64,000 nucleotides of DNA. Origin: Madurella fahalii. Lineage: Eukaryota; Ascomycota; Sordariomycetes; Sordariales. The notes beneath the pieces were generated by a model that saw only the letters and a program-made list of their open reading frames with translations, did no database searches and had not been told where the DNA came from. Of the stretch, positions 1-11,113 are shown piece by piece (position 1 is the stretch's first letter; the number at the start of each line of letters is the position of its first letter). Location of the stretch: NCBI GenBank assembly GCA_029876055.1, contig CM056874.1, forward strand, positions 7,254,001-7,318,000. Direction: 5' to 3'. The position numbers and the translations under genes are program-made.

Positions 1-2238
1 AGACCGCCCCAGTTTGAACGCGGCACCATATCTTACATGATCACGGCGACCCTAACGCGTCCAACGTCAATAGGGACCAAGGCCCCGCCCAAGACTAGCT
101 GCGAGCGCAAGATATATCTCATCGAGAAGGTTGATGTCGGGTCGTTAGCCGCACCACGCCCGAGCACAATCTACCTCGAGCCCATCTCGAAGCGCCCCAA
201 GAAGAAAAAGCAGCCTAGCGTTAGCGCGGACAGGGTTTCTACCGCGATTGAACCTGTCGAGCCGGCGTCTGATGTGGATTCGACCCGAGCAAACGAGAAT
301 TCTACCGAGGGCTCCTTGTCCGTAGCCGGTGAGGATCAAGGGCCGGATCACACCGGCAACCCGAGAAGCCCGGTGCAGAGTGATGTGCGGAGCGTCAGCA
401 GCGACAGCGCTGTCAGCCGTAGCACGGGCCTAAGCAGAGGCGGCGATGCGAACCATGTGGTGGCGGCCCCGGCCTTCGCCTCTAGCGGTAAAAAAGCTTC
501 GGCTATGAAGGAACGGACTATTACAGCAACAATCGAGCTACAAAGAGGGGGCTGCTTGCCCGGGGACGTGGTGCCCATCAAGATTTCGGTGCAGCACATC
601 CGAAGGATAAAGAGCATATACGGCGTCATTGTTACGCTGTACCGACTAGGACGCATAGATTCGTCGCCCTGGTTGCTCTCCAAAGAGCTGTCCGAGGCTG
701 AGTCTCGGCGGGCAGAGAAGGACGAATACTACCCCAAGTCCAAGACTGGTCTTGGTGGTCTTTCCCTATCGGCGGCGGGATCTTGCAGCGTCTTCCGGAA
801 GGACCTTTCACAATCCATCTCTCCGCTCATTATCGACCCCGGCACCCTAGCCGCAACCCTCACGACGTCCGTGCGCGTGCCAGAGGACGTATTTCCCACC
901 ATCAAGGGCGTTCCGTACGAGATGATAACCTTCAGATATCACGTCGAGGTGATTGTAGACCTCGGAGGCAAGCTAGCCAAGCAGATCCAAGGCGGGAAAC
1001 CGTCTGGTGCGAGGATGAGCACCGTGGGCGGGCCGCTCGGTATGACCAGCGCTTCTTTCGATGGCGGTGCTGCCTCCATGGCGTCTTGGGGCACGGGCAT
1101 TATCGATACTGACAGGCTCCGGCGCCAGAAGGGTGTCATCTCGGTGGTATTCGAAGCCGTCGTAGGAACAACGGATAGCAGTCGGTCACGCGGCAAGAGC
1201 CCGCTCAAGCCGACACCTTCCGTCTATAGCGTGCCCGTCCCCGACGCCGATTTGCGCGACGGCGGCAGGGGCGAAAAGCAGCCTTGGCCCGTCTCGTCTG
1301 AGAACGACGGCTACGTCCCGGATGACTATCCCGAGAACTACGACCCATCAGCTGCTCACCAACCCACATACACGACCAGCTGGAACCCCGCTCCCCCGCC
1401 ACAACAACCACCACCTCCTCCCGTAATACCAGACGAAAGCGCCCTCACCGAAAAAGAGCGCATCCGACGTGCCGAGCAAAGATTACTCCCCAGCCGGCCG
1501 CCGGAACCGCCAGCGGCAGCCGTCGCGGGTCCCTCAAGCTCGCACCTCCCCAACGGCGAGAACATTTACGACGCCGACGACGACGACGACAACAACAACA
1601 ACAACAACAACAACAACGACCAACCACCACCCCCACTTACCCCGACATCTCTGTCTAACGTAGACAGGCCGCGCACGGATCAAGCGGAACCACCGTCGGC
1701 GCCAACGCTGGAAGAGCTCTCGGCAGACGGAACATGCCACCATCACCCTCACCATCAGCGTCCTCACCACCAGCACCCGACAGAAGACAAACAGGAGCTC
1801 GAAAGGCGCCGGCTCCTCGCCGAGGCGAGCGCGCCGCCCGAGTTCCCCGAGGATTACGACAGTGGCGTCGGCCCGAGTGCCGGGCCTAGCGCGCCACTGC
1901 CGCCGCCGTCAATGCCGCAAGCATCACCGCTACTGCCTGGGACGACGATGGGAGGGACGACGATGGGGGCGGCGGCGGCGGTGGAAGCAGACCTTTTTGA
2001 ACCGTCTGCGCCGGTGCTGCTGCGGGAGGAGGGTGGGGTCGGCGACGGAGATGGGAATGGCGGTCATGGTCACGATCATGGGCACGGGCACGGTCACGAG
2101 GATGAGGATGAGGATGAGGATGAGGAAGCTGCTTATGGGCGGCACTATGCTTATGCGGACGCTTCTACGGCTGGGAGGGAAGGGTTATCGGGGGCGTTGG
2201 CGGGTGCGGTGGAACCGTTGCCTAGGTATGAGCGGTGA
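1..2238 (+). CDS. palF: pH-response arrestin PalF/Rim8, 5' end outside the window
   Basis: PalF is the arrestin-like adaptor that couples the plasma-membrane alkaline-pH sensor PalH to the ESCRT-linked Pal/Rim pathway, leading to PacC processing. The frame is open from base 1, and the residues before the first ATG (37), which include PPQFERGTISY, belong to the arrestin fold, so the gene enters the window from the left and that ATG is internal. The arrestin C-terminal domain lies at about nt 510-1180, with VKISVQHI-like strands and a conserved YPKSKTGLGGLSLS block. The tail (nt 1200-2238) is disordered and low complexity: proline runs, an AAC-encoded Asn run, and a His/Gly then Asp/Glu stretch. 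The tail has three PSAP tetrapeptides (nt 1693, 1885, 2002), the motif recognised by the UEV domain of Vps23/TSG101. Family assignment is strong; use of PSAP here is inference. Confidence 0.9.
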   Translation, partial: RPPQFERGTISYMITATLTRPTSIGTKAPPKTSCERKIYLIEKVDVGSLAAPRPSTIYLEPISKRPKKKKQPSVSADRVSTAIEPVEPASDVDSTRANENSTEGSLSVAGEDQGPDHTGNPRSPVQSDVRSVSSDSAVSRSTGLSRGGDANHVVAAPAFASSGKKASAMKERTITATIELQRGGCLPGDVVPIKISVQHIRRIKSIYGVIVTLYRLGRIDSSPWLLSKELSEAESRRAEKDEYYPKSKTGLGGLSLSAAGSCSVFRKDLSQSISPLIIDPGTLAATLTTSVRVPEDVFPTIKGVPYEMITFRYHVEVIVDLGGKLAKQIQGGKPSGARMSTVGGPLGMTSASFDGGAASMASWGTGIIDTDRLRRQKGVISVVFEAVVGTTDSSRSRGKSPLKPTPSVYSVPVPDADLRDGGRGEKQPWPVSSENDGYVPDDYPENYDPSAAHQPTYTTSWNPAPPPQQPPPPPVIPDESALTEKERIRRAEQRLLPSRPPEPPAAAVAGPSSSHLPNGENIYDADDDDDNNNNNNNNNDQPPPPLTPTSLSNVDRPRTDQAEPPSAPTLEELSADGTCHHHPHHQRPHHQHPTEDKQELERRRLLAEASAPPEFPEDYDSGVGPSAGPSAPLPPPSMPQASPLLPGTTMGGTTMGAAAAVEADLFEPSAPVLLREEGGVGDGDGNGGHGHDHGHGHGHEDEDEDEDEEAAYGRHYAYADASTAGREGLSGALAGAVEPLPRYER
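1591..1618 (+). repeat. AAC trinucleotide repeat coding for poly-Asn
   Basis: Nine consecutive AAC-type codons follow a run of GAC (Asp) codons inside the disordered PalF tail. Such tracts change length easily by slippage. Confidence 0.8.
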
Positions 2239-3052
2239 TTTTAGGCTTTTTTGTGTATATTTCATGTGGCGGTATGGGGTGCTGGGTGGGGGTTGCTTTT
2301 TTTTTTTTTTTTTTTCTATCTTTCATATGAACTTTTTTTTTTTTGCTTTGTTTTGGTTTGGTTTGGATGGACTTGGATGAGTTGGATGTGTGGATGTGAA
2401 TGCTGGCTGGGAATGTGGATGCCGGTTGGAAATGAACGGCAGTGAGCAATGCGAGATGTTTAACTTGCTACGTAAGGAAGGGAATGGGGTCGTGGTGGGG
2501 ATTCGATGGTGAACTGGGGGTGTAATAGCGTAAGAAACCGTGTCTGCGGGGGGTATATATATACGCAGTGTATATACGTTGATCGTCGGTAAACGGAGGG
2601 GGTTTCAGTTCGGGTTATGTATATGGGCGGATAGCAGGCGTGGTTGTGATAGTGAGGAGAGCGTGGTTGTGGGAAGCGGAAGACGTGTTCAAGGTTGTAA
2701 ATGTCTCGACTTGCGTAACTCCTGGCCACCACTTGTCGTGAGATGGTGAGTAATAAGGTTCGTTCATGCGTGAGGAAAAGAAACTTGACTGAGCTCGGGC
2801 TTGGAATCTTGGAACATTGTTGCAAGCGAATGTGAGCGGTATCTAGTAGTGCTACTAGTTTACCTCCAAACTCCCGTCGTTCACCAATTTTAGCACCCGA
2901 ACACCCTGCCCATTGTGTTTTCCCGCTAACCCTTTTTCCCTCCGAGCCTCCGTTTCTAGATAAAAGTAATCCAAAACCCGCGAGTGGTATCATGATAAAA
3001 GAAAGTCGATCCGCCATGTCTATACATTCCGAGGTTTCCCAATCACCCTGCT
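2239..3052. other. Convergent 3' spacer between palF and the Cys-rich gene
   Basis: Both flanking genes end here, so this is mostly 3' UTR sequence. It carries a 19-T run at 2297-2315 and a second T run near 2333-2344, shortly after the palF stop codon. I see no conserved reading frame. Confidence 0.6.
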
Positions 3053-4877
3053 TTAACCCCTCCGGGCACCGAAGGCGTCCCCCGATGATCCGGTGTTACT
3101 GGTAGGAGCAGTAACCCCACCCCCTTCCAGCTCTCCTACCCTTTCTTGCGCCCGGGTAGTTGTAATAGCGGTAGCCTGCCCCGACCCCAACCCAGTTGAA
3201 GCAGCTCGGGGTGGAGACGAAGGCGGCGGAGGAGAGCCCTCGAGCTCAACCCTTCCCCTCCCCACAGTAGGCTCACTCCCCTGGACTTCGGCCACATTCA
3301 TGTAGCAGTAAACATCTCCGTCCTCATCCTCCTTCTTAGGGCCTAGCCCGGAACTGACGCCGGGCGTCGCACCGTCGACGAGTGTTGTCTGCCCTGTCGT
3401 GCTGGTGGTGGCGGTGGTGGTTGTATCCCGCCGGTGGTGGCCTGGTCCCCGCCTGCCCGTATATGACACTGGCAGGTGGAAGGTGGCTGCGTGGTGCGCT
3501 GCTGGCAAGGCTGGGCCGAAGTGCGCTGGGAGAGGCGGGAGTGTGGGCTCTCTCATGTGAATGGCGAGGTTGTTGCGGGCATGGCCGTCGTTGTGAGGGT
3601 CGTAATAGTTGTCGGTGAGATATGAAGGGGGGAGGATGCGATGACGGCGGCGGCGGCGGCGGATGGAGAGGACGACGAGGGCTCCCAGGATGACGGCGAG
3701 GATGCTGCCACCTGTGGCTATGCCTGCTATAGCTGGGGTCGCGAGGGTGAGGGTTTGAGAAGAGGAAGGCTGGGAAGAGGATGAGGATGTAGGGAGAATC
3801 GGGCTGGCTGTGGTGGTGATTGTGAGGATTGTTGGGGGGTAGGAGGTTATTTTTATGGTGGATGTTATGGTGATGGTTGTTTTGGCGTTGAGGACGCTGC
3901 AGATACAATAGTGTTAGTCGAGATGGTTGAAGGGCGGCAGTAGCGGAGGGCAAGGACGTACCGAGTGTTTGTCTGATACACAGTAGACACAACGGTTGAA
4001 GTTGTAGATGCGGTTATTATGATGGAGGATACGCTCGTGACGTCGGATGTCTCGGTGATGTAGTTGGTAATAGTCGGGGTTGGTTCTTCGGCTGCTTGCC
4101 GTGGAATAGCGGTAACTTTGTCGGCACCGTGCTGCAGTCCTTTTCTGACAGGTGTCGGCCGACTTACCGTTTCCAACGACCTCGAAGATGCCACCTCATG
4201 ATGCCTTTTGTTCGGCAGCGGCGACTCAATGGCAGCGGCTCTCTCCCTCTTTGCGACTACTGTGGCCGTCACCCAGATGACGTTAGTCTGGGTCGCCGCA
4301 CTCGAGATAGTGACATCAACAGTCGAGACCGCGGTCGAGGTTTCGATCTGAGCTATGAGGATGGTGGCTCGCTGTGTTGCGATATGTGTGGCGGTCTCAA
4401 GGACGGTCGATGTGACAGTCACGGTTTCTCTTTCGACTCGTCAACTTCGGCGCATTCTTATCCTAGCGACAAGCTGCACGGCTAGACTTACACAGACAAG
4501 AGACACTTGCCCTGAGAGCAAGTCTGGCCGCTAGAACAACAGCCAGATCCGCAGCACACTTTCCCTCTCCCACAGCAGTAGTTCCCATCAACACAGCAGT
4601 TACCACAGTCGGAACAGAAGTCCACGTTGTTCCCGAAGCAGTAGTTGGACCCGTTTGACAGACAGTCCCTCCTCCCCACGTCCAGAAGCTGTAGGCCAAC
4701 CAGAGCCTTCGTTCCGGGAACGGGGGCTGTCCATGCCTTCAAGTAATCGTTCTCTTCACTTGCAAGTACCAGGCTTGTCTCGGAGGTGCAGTCGGCGAGC
4801 GATGTCCAGCCCTTACGCGCAGCGAACGCCTCGAAGGCTACGCCAAGAACAGCCAACCGGGCCCAGACAGACGACAT
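3053..4877 (-). CDS. Cys-rich, Ser/Thr-rich single-pass surface protein
   Basis: Three exons (4492-4877, 3962-4429, 3053-3896) give 565 residues; both introns (62 and 65 nt) have GTAAGT or GTACGT donors and keep phase. The order is: N-terminal signal peptide (about residues 1-20); a Cys-rich module with 14 Cys between residues 72 and 125, including NYCCGRGKVCCG; a long Ser/Thr/Val-rich stem (130-335), probably O-glycosylated; one transmembrane helix (about 339-363); a stop-transfer run of Arg; and a roughly 200-residue disordered cytoplasmic tail rich in Pro, Thr and Gly. This architecture resembles fungal wall-stress sensors of the Wsc/Mid2 type, but the Cys spacing is not a clear WSC domain. 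Function is unknown. It is divergent from SLD5 with 935 bp between starts. Confidence 0.8.
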
Positions 4878-5812
4878 ATCGGTGCCGGGTCATGATGGAG
4901 GGTGAAGTGAAATATGGGCATCATTGGCGACTTGACGTAGTGTGCTGTCGAGGACCGGGCTTCCAGTTATACAGACCGCGTCAGACGACAACAAATCGCC
5001 AACCAAGACATGTGGCGGGCCTGGCGCCAACGACATCCTCCAGACCGCCCACAGCCTCAGCCAATAACTACGAAGGCAAGTATTCTAGCCGAAGACTAGC
5101 CTGATCCTTTGTCCTGACCTCCTCAAACACCGGCACGACAGATATTCGAGACTCGATGCAAGCCCCCGGCATCTGGTGCAGGTCTGTCGCACACACGCGT
5201 CACTTGACTGGCTGTCGGGAAGGGCTGTGCTACTGTGTCAACCTCTCAAATGCTTCCTCGGCCATCCTGCCCCGGATCGTGCAGCTCGGGGCCTTGGGCT
5301 GAGGTGGATTCGTCGGGCAAAAATCCCGACACCGACGCCGAGTCCTAGAGCGGGTGATTGCTGCATATTGCATGCCGAAGACGGCGGATATCTGAGACGA
5401 GGCTAGGCTCTCGAGCGATGCTGTGAGTTTCCATCTCGGCAGGCGCGGCGAGATGTCTGTAGGGTTGAGGCTCTGGATATATCGTCTTCGAAGAGAATTC
5501 TGAGGACCTCTCAGTTATTGCTACGAATTTCCCGAGTTTGTTTTTCGATCTCTTTTCTACTTTTCTTCTTCTTTTTTTTCTTGTTATTGGAATCTGGGTA
5601 AGTCCAAGCGGTAGTTAGACTCTTTGTGGATGAACGAAGTTGGGTATTTCGTACGGAGCCCTGGCGCCAAGCAAAAGCATAGACCAACAGGCATGTACCC
5701 CTCCATCAGCCAGAAATGGCAGAATCGCGCTACACACCAAGCCTCTCTAAGCTTGTACCCGGTACCTTCTTAAGCAAGCCTCCTTATAAACCCGTCCGAG
5801 AAGACCACCGAC
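4878..5812. other. Divergent promoter region of the Cys-rich gene and SLD5
   Basis: No convincing gene is present. A pyrimidine-rich stretch lies at 5545-5585 and a TATAAA string at 5785-5790. The latter is only 23 nt before the SLD5 ATG, too close to be a clear TATA box. Confidence 0.5.
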
Positions 5813-6555
5813 ATGGACATTGACGACATACTCCGGGAAGTCGACCCGACTTTCCATGCCATCCCTCAAGAAAAGCGTGATCTCCAGGAACTAACGCGTG
5901 CCTGGGTCGCCGAGAGATCGGCTCCCGAGCTCCTCCAGTACGTAGCAGGCCACCTGAATCCCCTTGACCATCCCACTTCCCGGCACCTGCTAATCCGGCA
6001 TGACGCAATTGCAGCTGGCCGGCCGACGGGCTATTCGAGCGCATCAACGACAACATCAAGCGCCAGATCGAAAAGGTCGAGGAGATGACGGGCGACATGG
6101 ATCCCAAGACCAACTTTGCCCTCATCGTCATCCAGACCGAGCTCGAGCGCTTCAAGTTCCTCGTCCGCAGCTACCTGCGCGCCCGCATCGCGAAGATAGA
6201 CAGGCACACGCTGCACTATCTCTCAACCGACGACCTGCGTGCCCGCCTGTCCGAGATGGAGCTGGCTTACGCGACCCGCCACCAGGCCCTGCTGCACAAC
6301 CACTACCTGTCCTCGTTCCTCTCGTCCTTCCCGCCCGCGCTGCAGAACCTGAACGACGCGGCTGGCGGCATCAGCATGATTGAGACGCCCGATCTGGAGT
6401 CGGCCGTGTTCATCCGCCTGCTGAAGAATTCCCTTGTCGAGGGGCGCGGCGTAGATACCGACGACTCCACCGTCATGAGGGAGAGCGACATTGTCATCCT
6501 GCGCTGGTCGGATGCGAAGCCCCTGGTTGAAGCCGGGAGCGCCGAGCTGGTGTGA
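5813..6555 (+). CDS. SLD5: GINS complex subunit Sld5
   Basis: Sld5 is one of the four GINS subunits (Sld5, Psf1, Psf2, Psf3) that join Cdc45 and Mcm2-7 to form the replicative CMG helicase. Exons 5813-5937 and 6015-6555, joined across a 77-nt intron (GTACGT..GCAG), give 221 residues, the normal length of the family. The start MDIDDILREVD is typical. The all-helical A domain follows, with the conserved stretch PKTNFALIVIQTELER and YLRARIAKI, and the small beta-rich B domain closes the protein at VILRWSDAKPLVEAGSAELV. The intron interrupts the helix before WPADGLFERI; reading straight through it would give a truncated protein. Confidence is high. Confidence 0.93.
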
Positions 6556-9130
6556 TTGTGGGAAATCTTGATAGGTACAACACCACTCACGGAGGATATC
6601 TGTCGGCTGCAAGGAACTCGCGTGACATCTGTCGCAACGGTTTCGGTGCGTCAACCTGGCCACAACACAGATAAAGCCTGTTGGTTGAACATTCCTGAGA
6701 GGACGGGCACAGGACCTCAAGCGTACCGCCCCAGAATGACTAACGGAAAGGGGGGTCCGGGACAGGTGCATGCAAGCCCCTATCTGAATGACCGTTCGGT
6801 AACTTCGGTTGAGTGTCTTTACCGCGGCTGAGAGCTCCTACGAGCCCGCCGCTCTCGAAACTCTTGACCGCTCCTTACTGCCGCCACAAACCAGCGCTCA
6901 ACAGCTTGATGGGGTACTAGAGTGTCGAACGCAACTGCCGCCATAAACGATCGGCTTGTCCGGCATGGGCTACGGCCCAACTGGTCCTGACAGGTGCTGG
7001 CCCAAGGGAGACCCGGTTCGGGAACAGACTGGAGCGGAGGTGGAATGAGTGAGAGTGCGTCTACGTTGGCGATTCCAAATTGATTCCTCCTCTAAGATGG
7101 GGACTTAGCAACAGCCCTTAACTCACGGGAGACTCTTAGCAAAGTAAACATCGCAGACTTGGCTGATCCGTTCCATATGTCCTCGGAACAAACCAATTCG
7201 CGAATGGCATACGTTATGAGGCGTTTTCGGCGGACCCGGATCGGATGTGTAGTTGGAACCGGGCTGGACCCGTTTCCTAGTGGAGTGGAGTCTACAGTGG
7301 TCATAGGAGACGCCGATATCGTGGGCCGGCTCGGCTCGGACGCTCGATCGATCGGAGTTGTCATGGTTACCATGGATGGGGCCGCGGGAGGCGGGGATCG
7401 GTGGAGCCACAAGCTGCCTCCGCTCGTGTTTATTTTTATCCTGCAAGGCCCATTCGTATTGATGCTGCTGGAAGATTCTGGTTCCACCCTGGTGCGTGAT
7501 GCCTCGTGGGCAAAACGTTGCTGCTATCTTAGCCAGGCTTTCGTGTCTATTGCGTTTCGTGGGTGGATAGTGTAGGTGAGGCTCAAAGTGTTAAGTTAAT
7601 TGGGATCCGTCCCGCTTAGATAAGAAAAGTGCCGGCGCCCTTGCACGGCTGAAAGAGAATCGGCAGCAAGGGATAGGCCTGTCTAGCTCGCGCCGAGTAG
7701 CAAACGTGACCGAGCAGATGGAGCCTAGGTGGCTGGATGAAAAAACGAATTTTCAAGCTGCCCTCGATGATTGGCATAGTGCGCCCGGACGTTGACTCTA
7801 TGGATCGGCATTGGCAGCTTGTGTGATGTGGAGCTCGGTTTGGATCGTCTCTGCTACTGCTGCGGCTCCCAACCTCGCTCAACGTCGTAGCATTCCGGCG
7901 TATACACAGCATCGCCACGTCTGCGATGTCCAGATGACAGCGAACGTTCAGACGTGTACAAACACATCAGCGTCGCCTCGACTTTTTGGGCACTTGCAAG
8001 TCAAGCGAGAGCGTCCCGTCGTTCGCATTCCCCCGGACTAGCGCCTCAGCAAAAGGCCAAGAGACATTGGCTCATGCGCCTTCGGCTCTTTTCCCTGTGG
8101 CCAATGACGTTCCCGTCCCAAGACGGCGAGCGCGAAACCAGCAAGGGGTTATCACCCGGCCGAGTTCCCGCCATCTCATATGAGTTGGTCAACAAACCCT
8201 AACCGGCCGCCCATTGCGGACTCGCCTTCAACGGCCTTGACCGCTCAGAAGACACCGCCCATGTCCGCACCGGCGCCTCCGTTGACGGGACAATTGCGAC
8301 AAGAGAGATCCCCAGGTGACCAGGCCCTTGCAACCGATGACATCGACGGGTCATGGGCTACACCAGGGTCGCACGGGCCGACTGAAAACATGCCAAGATG
8401 GCTTTTGCCTCGGAAACCAATTACGCGAAACGTCGCATGCTGATTGGTGCCCAGAGTCATCGGGAGCCAAATCGGGCAAATACCGCTGAGGCATTGTCTG
8501 TCCGGCCGGCACTGGGGCGTGCCTGCAATTTTACACGGCCGCATGTTTTGCCTCGTCGGTAGAGTCGAGTAGCACTTTGTGTAGCACAAGAAAGATACAC
8601 TGTAGAGAGGGAGCGCGGCGCCCTATGATGAGAGGAATGAGAGTGGTCGGATGGTTACACCAGGGAAAAAGGGAATTAAAAGTGACAGGGGCTCCTCGCC
8701 TCCCCCTTGGCTCCTTTGGCTTGGCTTTTTGCCAGGTTTCCCCGGGGTGGCGCGAATGGACGGGAAACGGAGCATCCCCTCGTGTTTGGAAGTGGGTACA
8801 GTATGGGAGGAAAAGCAACCTGAGCAATGCAGGTGGAAGGGTGGAAGGCAGCGGACATTCGCCCAGCTCGCGGATCGCGCCCAAGGGCTGCAGCAAATTC
8901 CTGGCTCGGTCTCAGAGGTATTTAGAACGGGCGGCCCGCGTCATGGCGAGGAATTTATTCTCTCCCTCCTTCCCGCTCTGACTCCAGGACTTGTCTCTTC
9001 CCGTATCGCTGTCTCTTTTCAACTCTACCCTACACTCGTTCGTTCATCGTGTGTGCACGTGTGTGCGTGTCCGTGTCCGTGTCCGTGTGTACGATACCAA
9101 CTACACTTAATACTTCTTAATACCGCCAAT
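6556..9130. other. 2.6-kb spacer without a supported gene
   Basis: Short open frames occur on both strands but lack ATG starts, splice logic or recognisable protein features. The last 150 bases, just before the next ATG, are pyrimidine-rich and hold a GTGTGTGC/GTGTCC tandem tract (about 9049-9090), consistent with a leader of the downstream secreted protein. Confidence 0.5.
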
Positions 9131-9915
9131 ATGCGCGTCACCTCGATCCTCCTCACCGGCGTCTTCGCCCTCGTCGCGAACGCCCAGTCGACGACCAACC
9201 CCTCCCCTCCCACGACGACGGACCCGGCTGCGGCCGAACAGAGCTCCGCTCAGGCTGCTATGATCGCCTGCATTGAAGCCTGCGAGGCCGGTGATGTGGA
9301 CTGCACCTCCAGGTGCATTGCCGTTCCCAACCCGGACGACGCCCAGGTATGCCGATTCTTTCCACTGCCCTAAAGTCTCTCCCCGTCCGTCCGTCCGTCC
9401 GTCTGTCTGTTAGACCGTCCGGCCGGCCGGCCGGCCGGACAACCCCCTCTCCCCTCCGGACCCAACCAAATCCCAACAACCCCCTCCCCACCCTCTCTCC
9501 CACTAATGCAAACCTCACCCCACTAACCCCCATATCATAGGTCAATGAGACCAACAACTGCGTGGCGGCCTGCGACCAGGGCGAGGGCACCGAGGCCGAC
9601 ATCCTGGCCTATGGGCAATGCGTCACGGGCTGCATCAACGAGCACTACTTCACCGGGACGGCGGGCGTTCCCCAGCCCACCGGCGGCGCTGGCTCTGGCG
9701 GCAACAACAATGACGACGGAGAGAACGACGACACTGATGGCGGTGATGGCGACGATGGCAACGGCACTGACCCGACCGAGACTTCTGGCGAGCAGTCGTC
9801 GCCCACCGAGACGGGAGCCCCTCAGGATTCGTCCAACGCCGCTAGTCATATGATGAGCGTGGCCGGGCCCGCGGCTGGCCTGTTCGGCTTCTTGGCTGCC
9901 GTTTTGGCGCTCTAA
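9131..9915 (+). CDS. Small secreted Cys-rich protein, probably GPI-anchored
   Basis: Exons 9131-9346 and 9541-9915 give 196 residues. Visible in order: a signal peptide ending near VANAQS; a short Thr/Pro spacer; eight Cys in four pairs (C-I-E-A-C, C-T-S-R-C, C-V-A-A-C, C-V-T-G-C); a long Gly/Asn/Asp then Ser/Thr-rich linker; and a C-terminal small-residue site followed by the hydrophobic tail GLFGFLAAVLAL, a typical GPI attachment signal. The paired CxxxC spacing is regular and unlike the eight-Cys CFEM pattern. Proteins of this layout are usually anchored in the membrane or cell wall; no enzymatic role can be read. The 194-nt intron is the longest assigned in this window. Confidence 0.82.
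9383..9438. repeat. CCGT and GGCC tandem repeats inside an intron
   Basis: The intron of the secreted Cys-rich gene holds a short CCGT array drifting to CTGT, then, after a few bases, about five GGCC units (roughly 9419-9438). The GGCC part is self-complementary and could form a hairpin in the pre-mRNA. Confidence 0.75.
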
Positions 9916-10188
9916 GCTTCTTGTGAGGCTGATTGTCGGCTGAGTGAGTTGGTGTTTAATTGGGTTGGGACTATGTGTTTGGGAATGGAAGGAGATTGGG
10001 ATTGGGATGGTTCAACCGAAGGGTGTAATGGGGCGGATTTGGTTGGATTTATAGCGTTTTGATGTATGTTGTCACTGCTGTGGTGCGTAAAGGTCACGGA
10101 TAATAGCGTCAGCGATCGAAATGACCGTTTCTGCACACCTTGAGAGTTTGGATCTGGACTTCCATATGGTGAATTGTGTGCTTTTTAA

Positions 10189-11113
10189 CTATGACCTTCG
10201 TGGCGTTACTGGCTCGATGTCGGTTATCCAGGGCAGATTGAGCTGCTTCATCTCAACTGCTAGTTGGAACAAATAGTCGAGACTAGAAGCAGGCATTCTC
10301 CCATCAGTAGTTTGACACGGTTTCCGGGTGGCAGAGGAAGCTTCACCTCTCGCATTGCGTCTTCGCCTTGTGCACGTTGTCACCCCAAACGTAGACACCG
10401 TGCCGCCTTACCAACACGGCATACGTATCGGGATACTTATCCATGGCCTCCTCGAGGAACTCGGTCAGGTCTTCCTCATGCGCCGTGTTCTCGATGACGG
10501 GAATGACCAGCGTGTCGTGGTACCCCAGGTTCCCGCTTTTCTCAAAGCCCCTCCCGAAGCCCTTGATCTGCTCGATATTGTTGATGCGGAATTCGCGGTC
10601 CCGGCCGGGACCCTGTGTCTCGAGGATCAGCGTTACTAGGACGGCCCAGTGCGAGTGTGTGTGGATGCAGCAACCAGCACGCCGCTTCGTGAAGGCGGCC
10701 AGGAACAGCGGCGTGCACTGGCTCGGCTTGTAGTTGGGCGGGCTGCGCAGGTAGACGCGGTTACGCCGGTCGAGCGACTGTGCCTGTGCCGCCAGGGACA
10801 AGACGTAGATGTCGGAGGGTTTCATGAGCTCCTTTTGTACGCCTGACGGCGCAATGTAGACAAGATCACTGGTTTCGTGGCCACGGTTAGCACTCCCACA
10901 GGGGTTGGAGGAGGGTGGCGCGGAAGCAAGCGGCCAATGGACTACTACGTACTCTTCGCGGATCGAGGCGCCTCCCCCGGTACCAGTTACCCAGCCGAGC
11001 GTCCAGAATTTGGCGCAGAGTGATGGGATGAGGTTCGCCGGGTGGTCCGGGTTCTCGGACTGGACGAGGTGGTCGTTGTTGTCGGCCGTCTGGCCGCTTG
11101 TTGGCGGGGTCAT
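10189..11113 (-). CDS. MDE1: Methylthioribulose-1-phosphate dehydratase (methionine salvage)
   Basis: This class II aldolase-fold enzyme dehydrates 5-methylthioribulose 1-phosphate to the diketo intermediate in recycling methylthioadenosine to methionine; it is cytosolic and zinc dependent. Exons 10347-11113 and 10189-10282, separated by a 64-nt intron (GTGAAG..CTAG), give 286 residues. The substrate-binding WVTGTGGGAS lies at about 41-50. The zinc site HTHSH is at 151-155, and the third ligand is likely His238 in RRHGVYVWG. The C-terminal exon supplies SLDYLFQLAVEMKQL, the closing helix of the family. A roughly 23-residue insertion after VVVHW (about 61-83) is unusual and makes the protein longer than common homologues. 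Confidence 0.92.

Noticed and set aside
7092..7575. Overlapping frames of about 130 residues on both strands in the 6.5-9.1 kb spacer
   Set aside because: Neither strand has an ATG at a sensible start, a conserved motif or splice support; the overlap itself argues against both.
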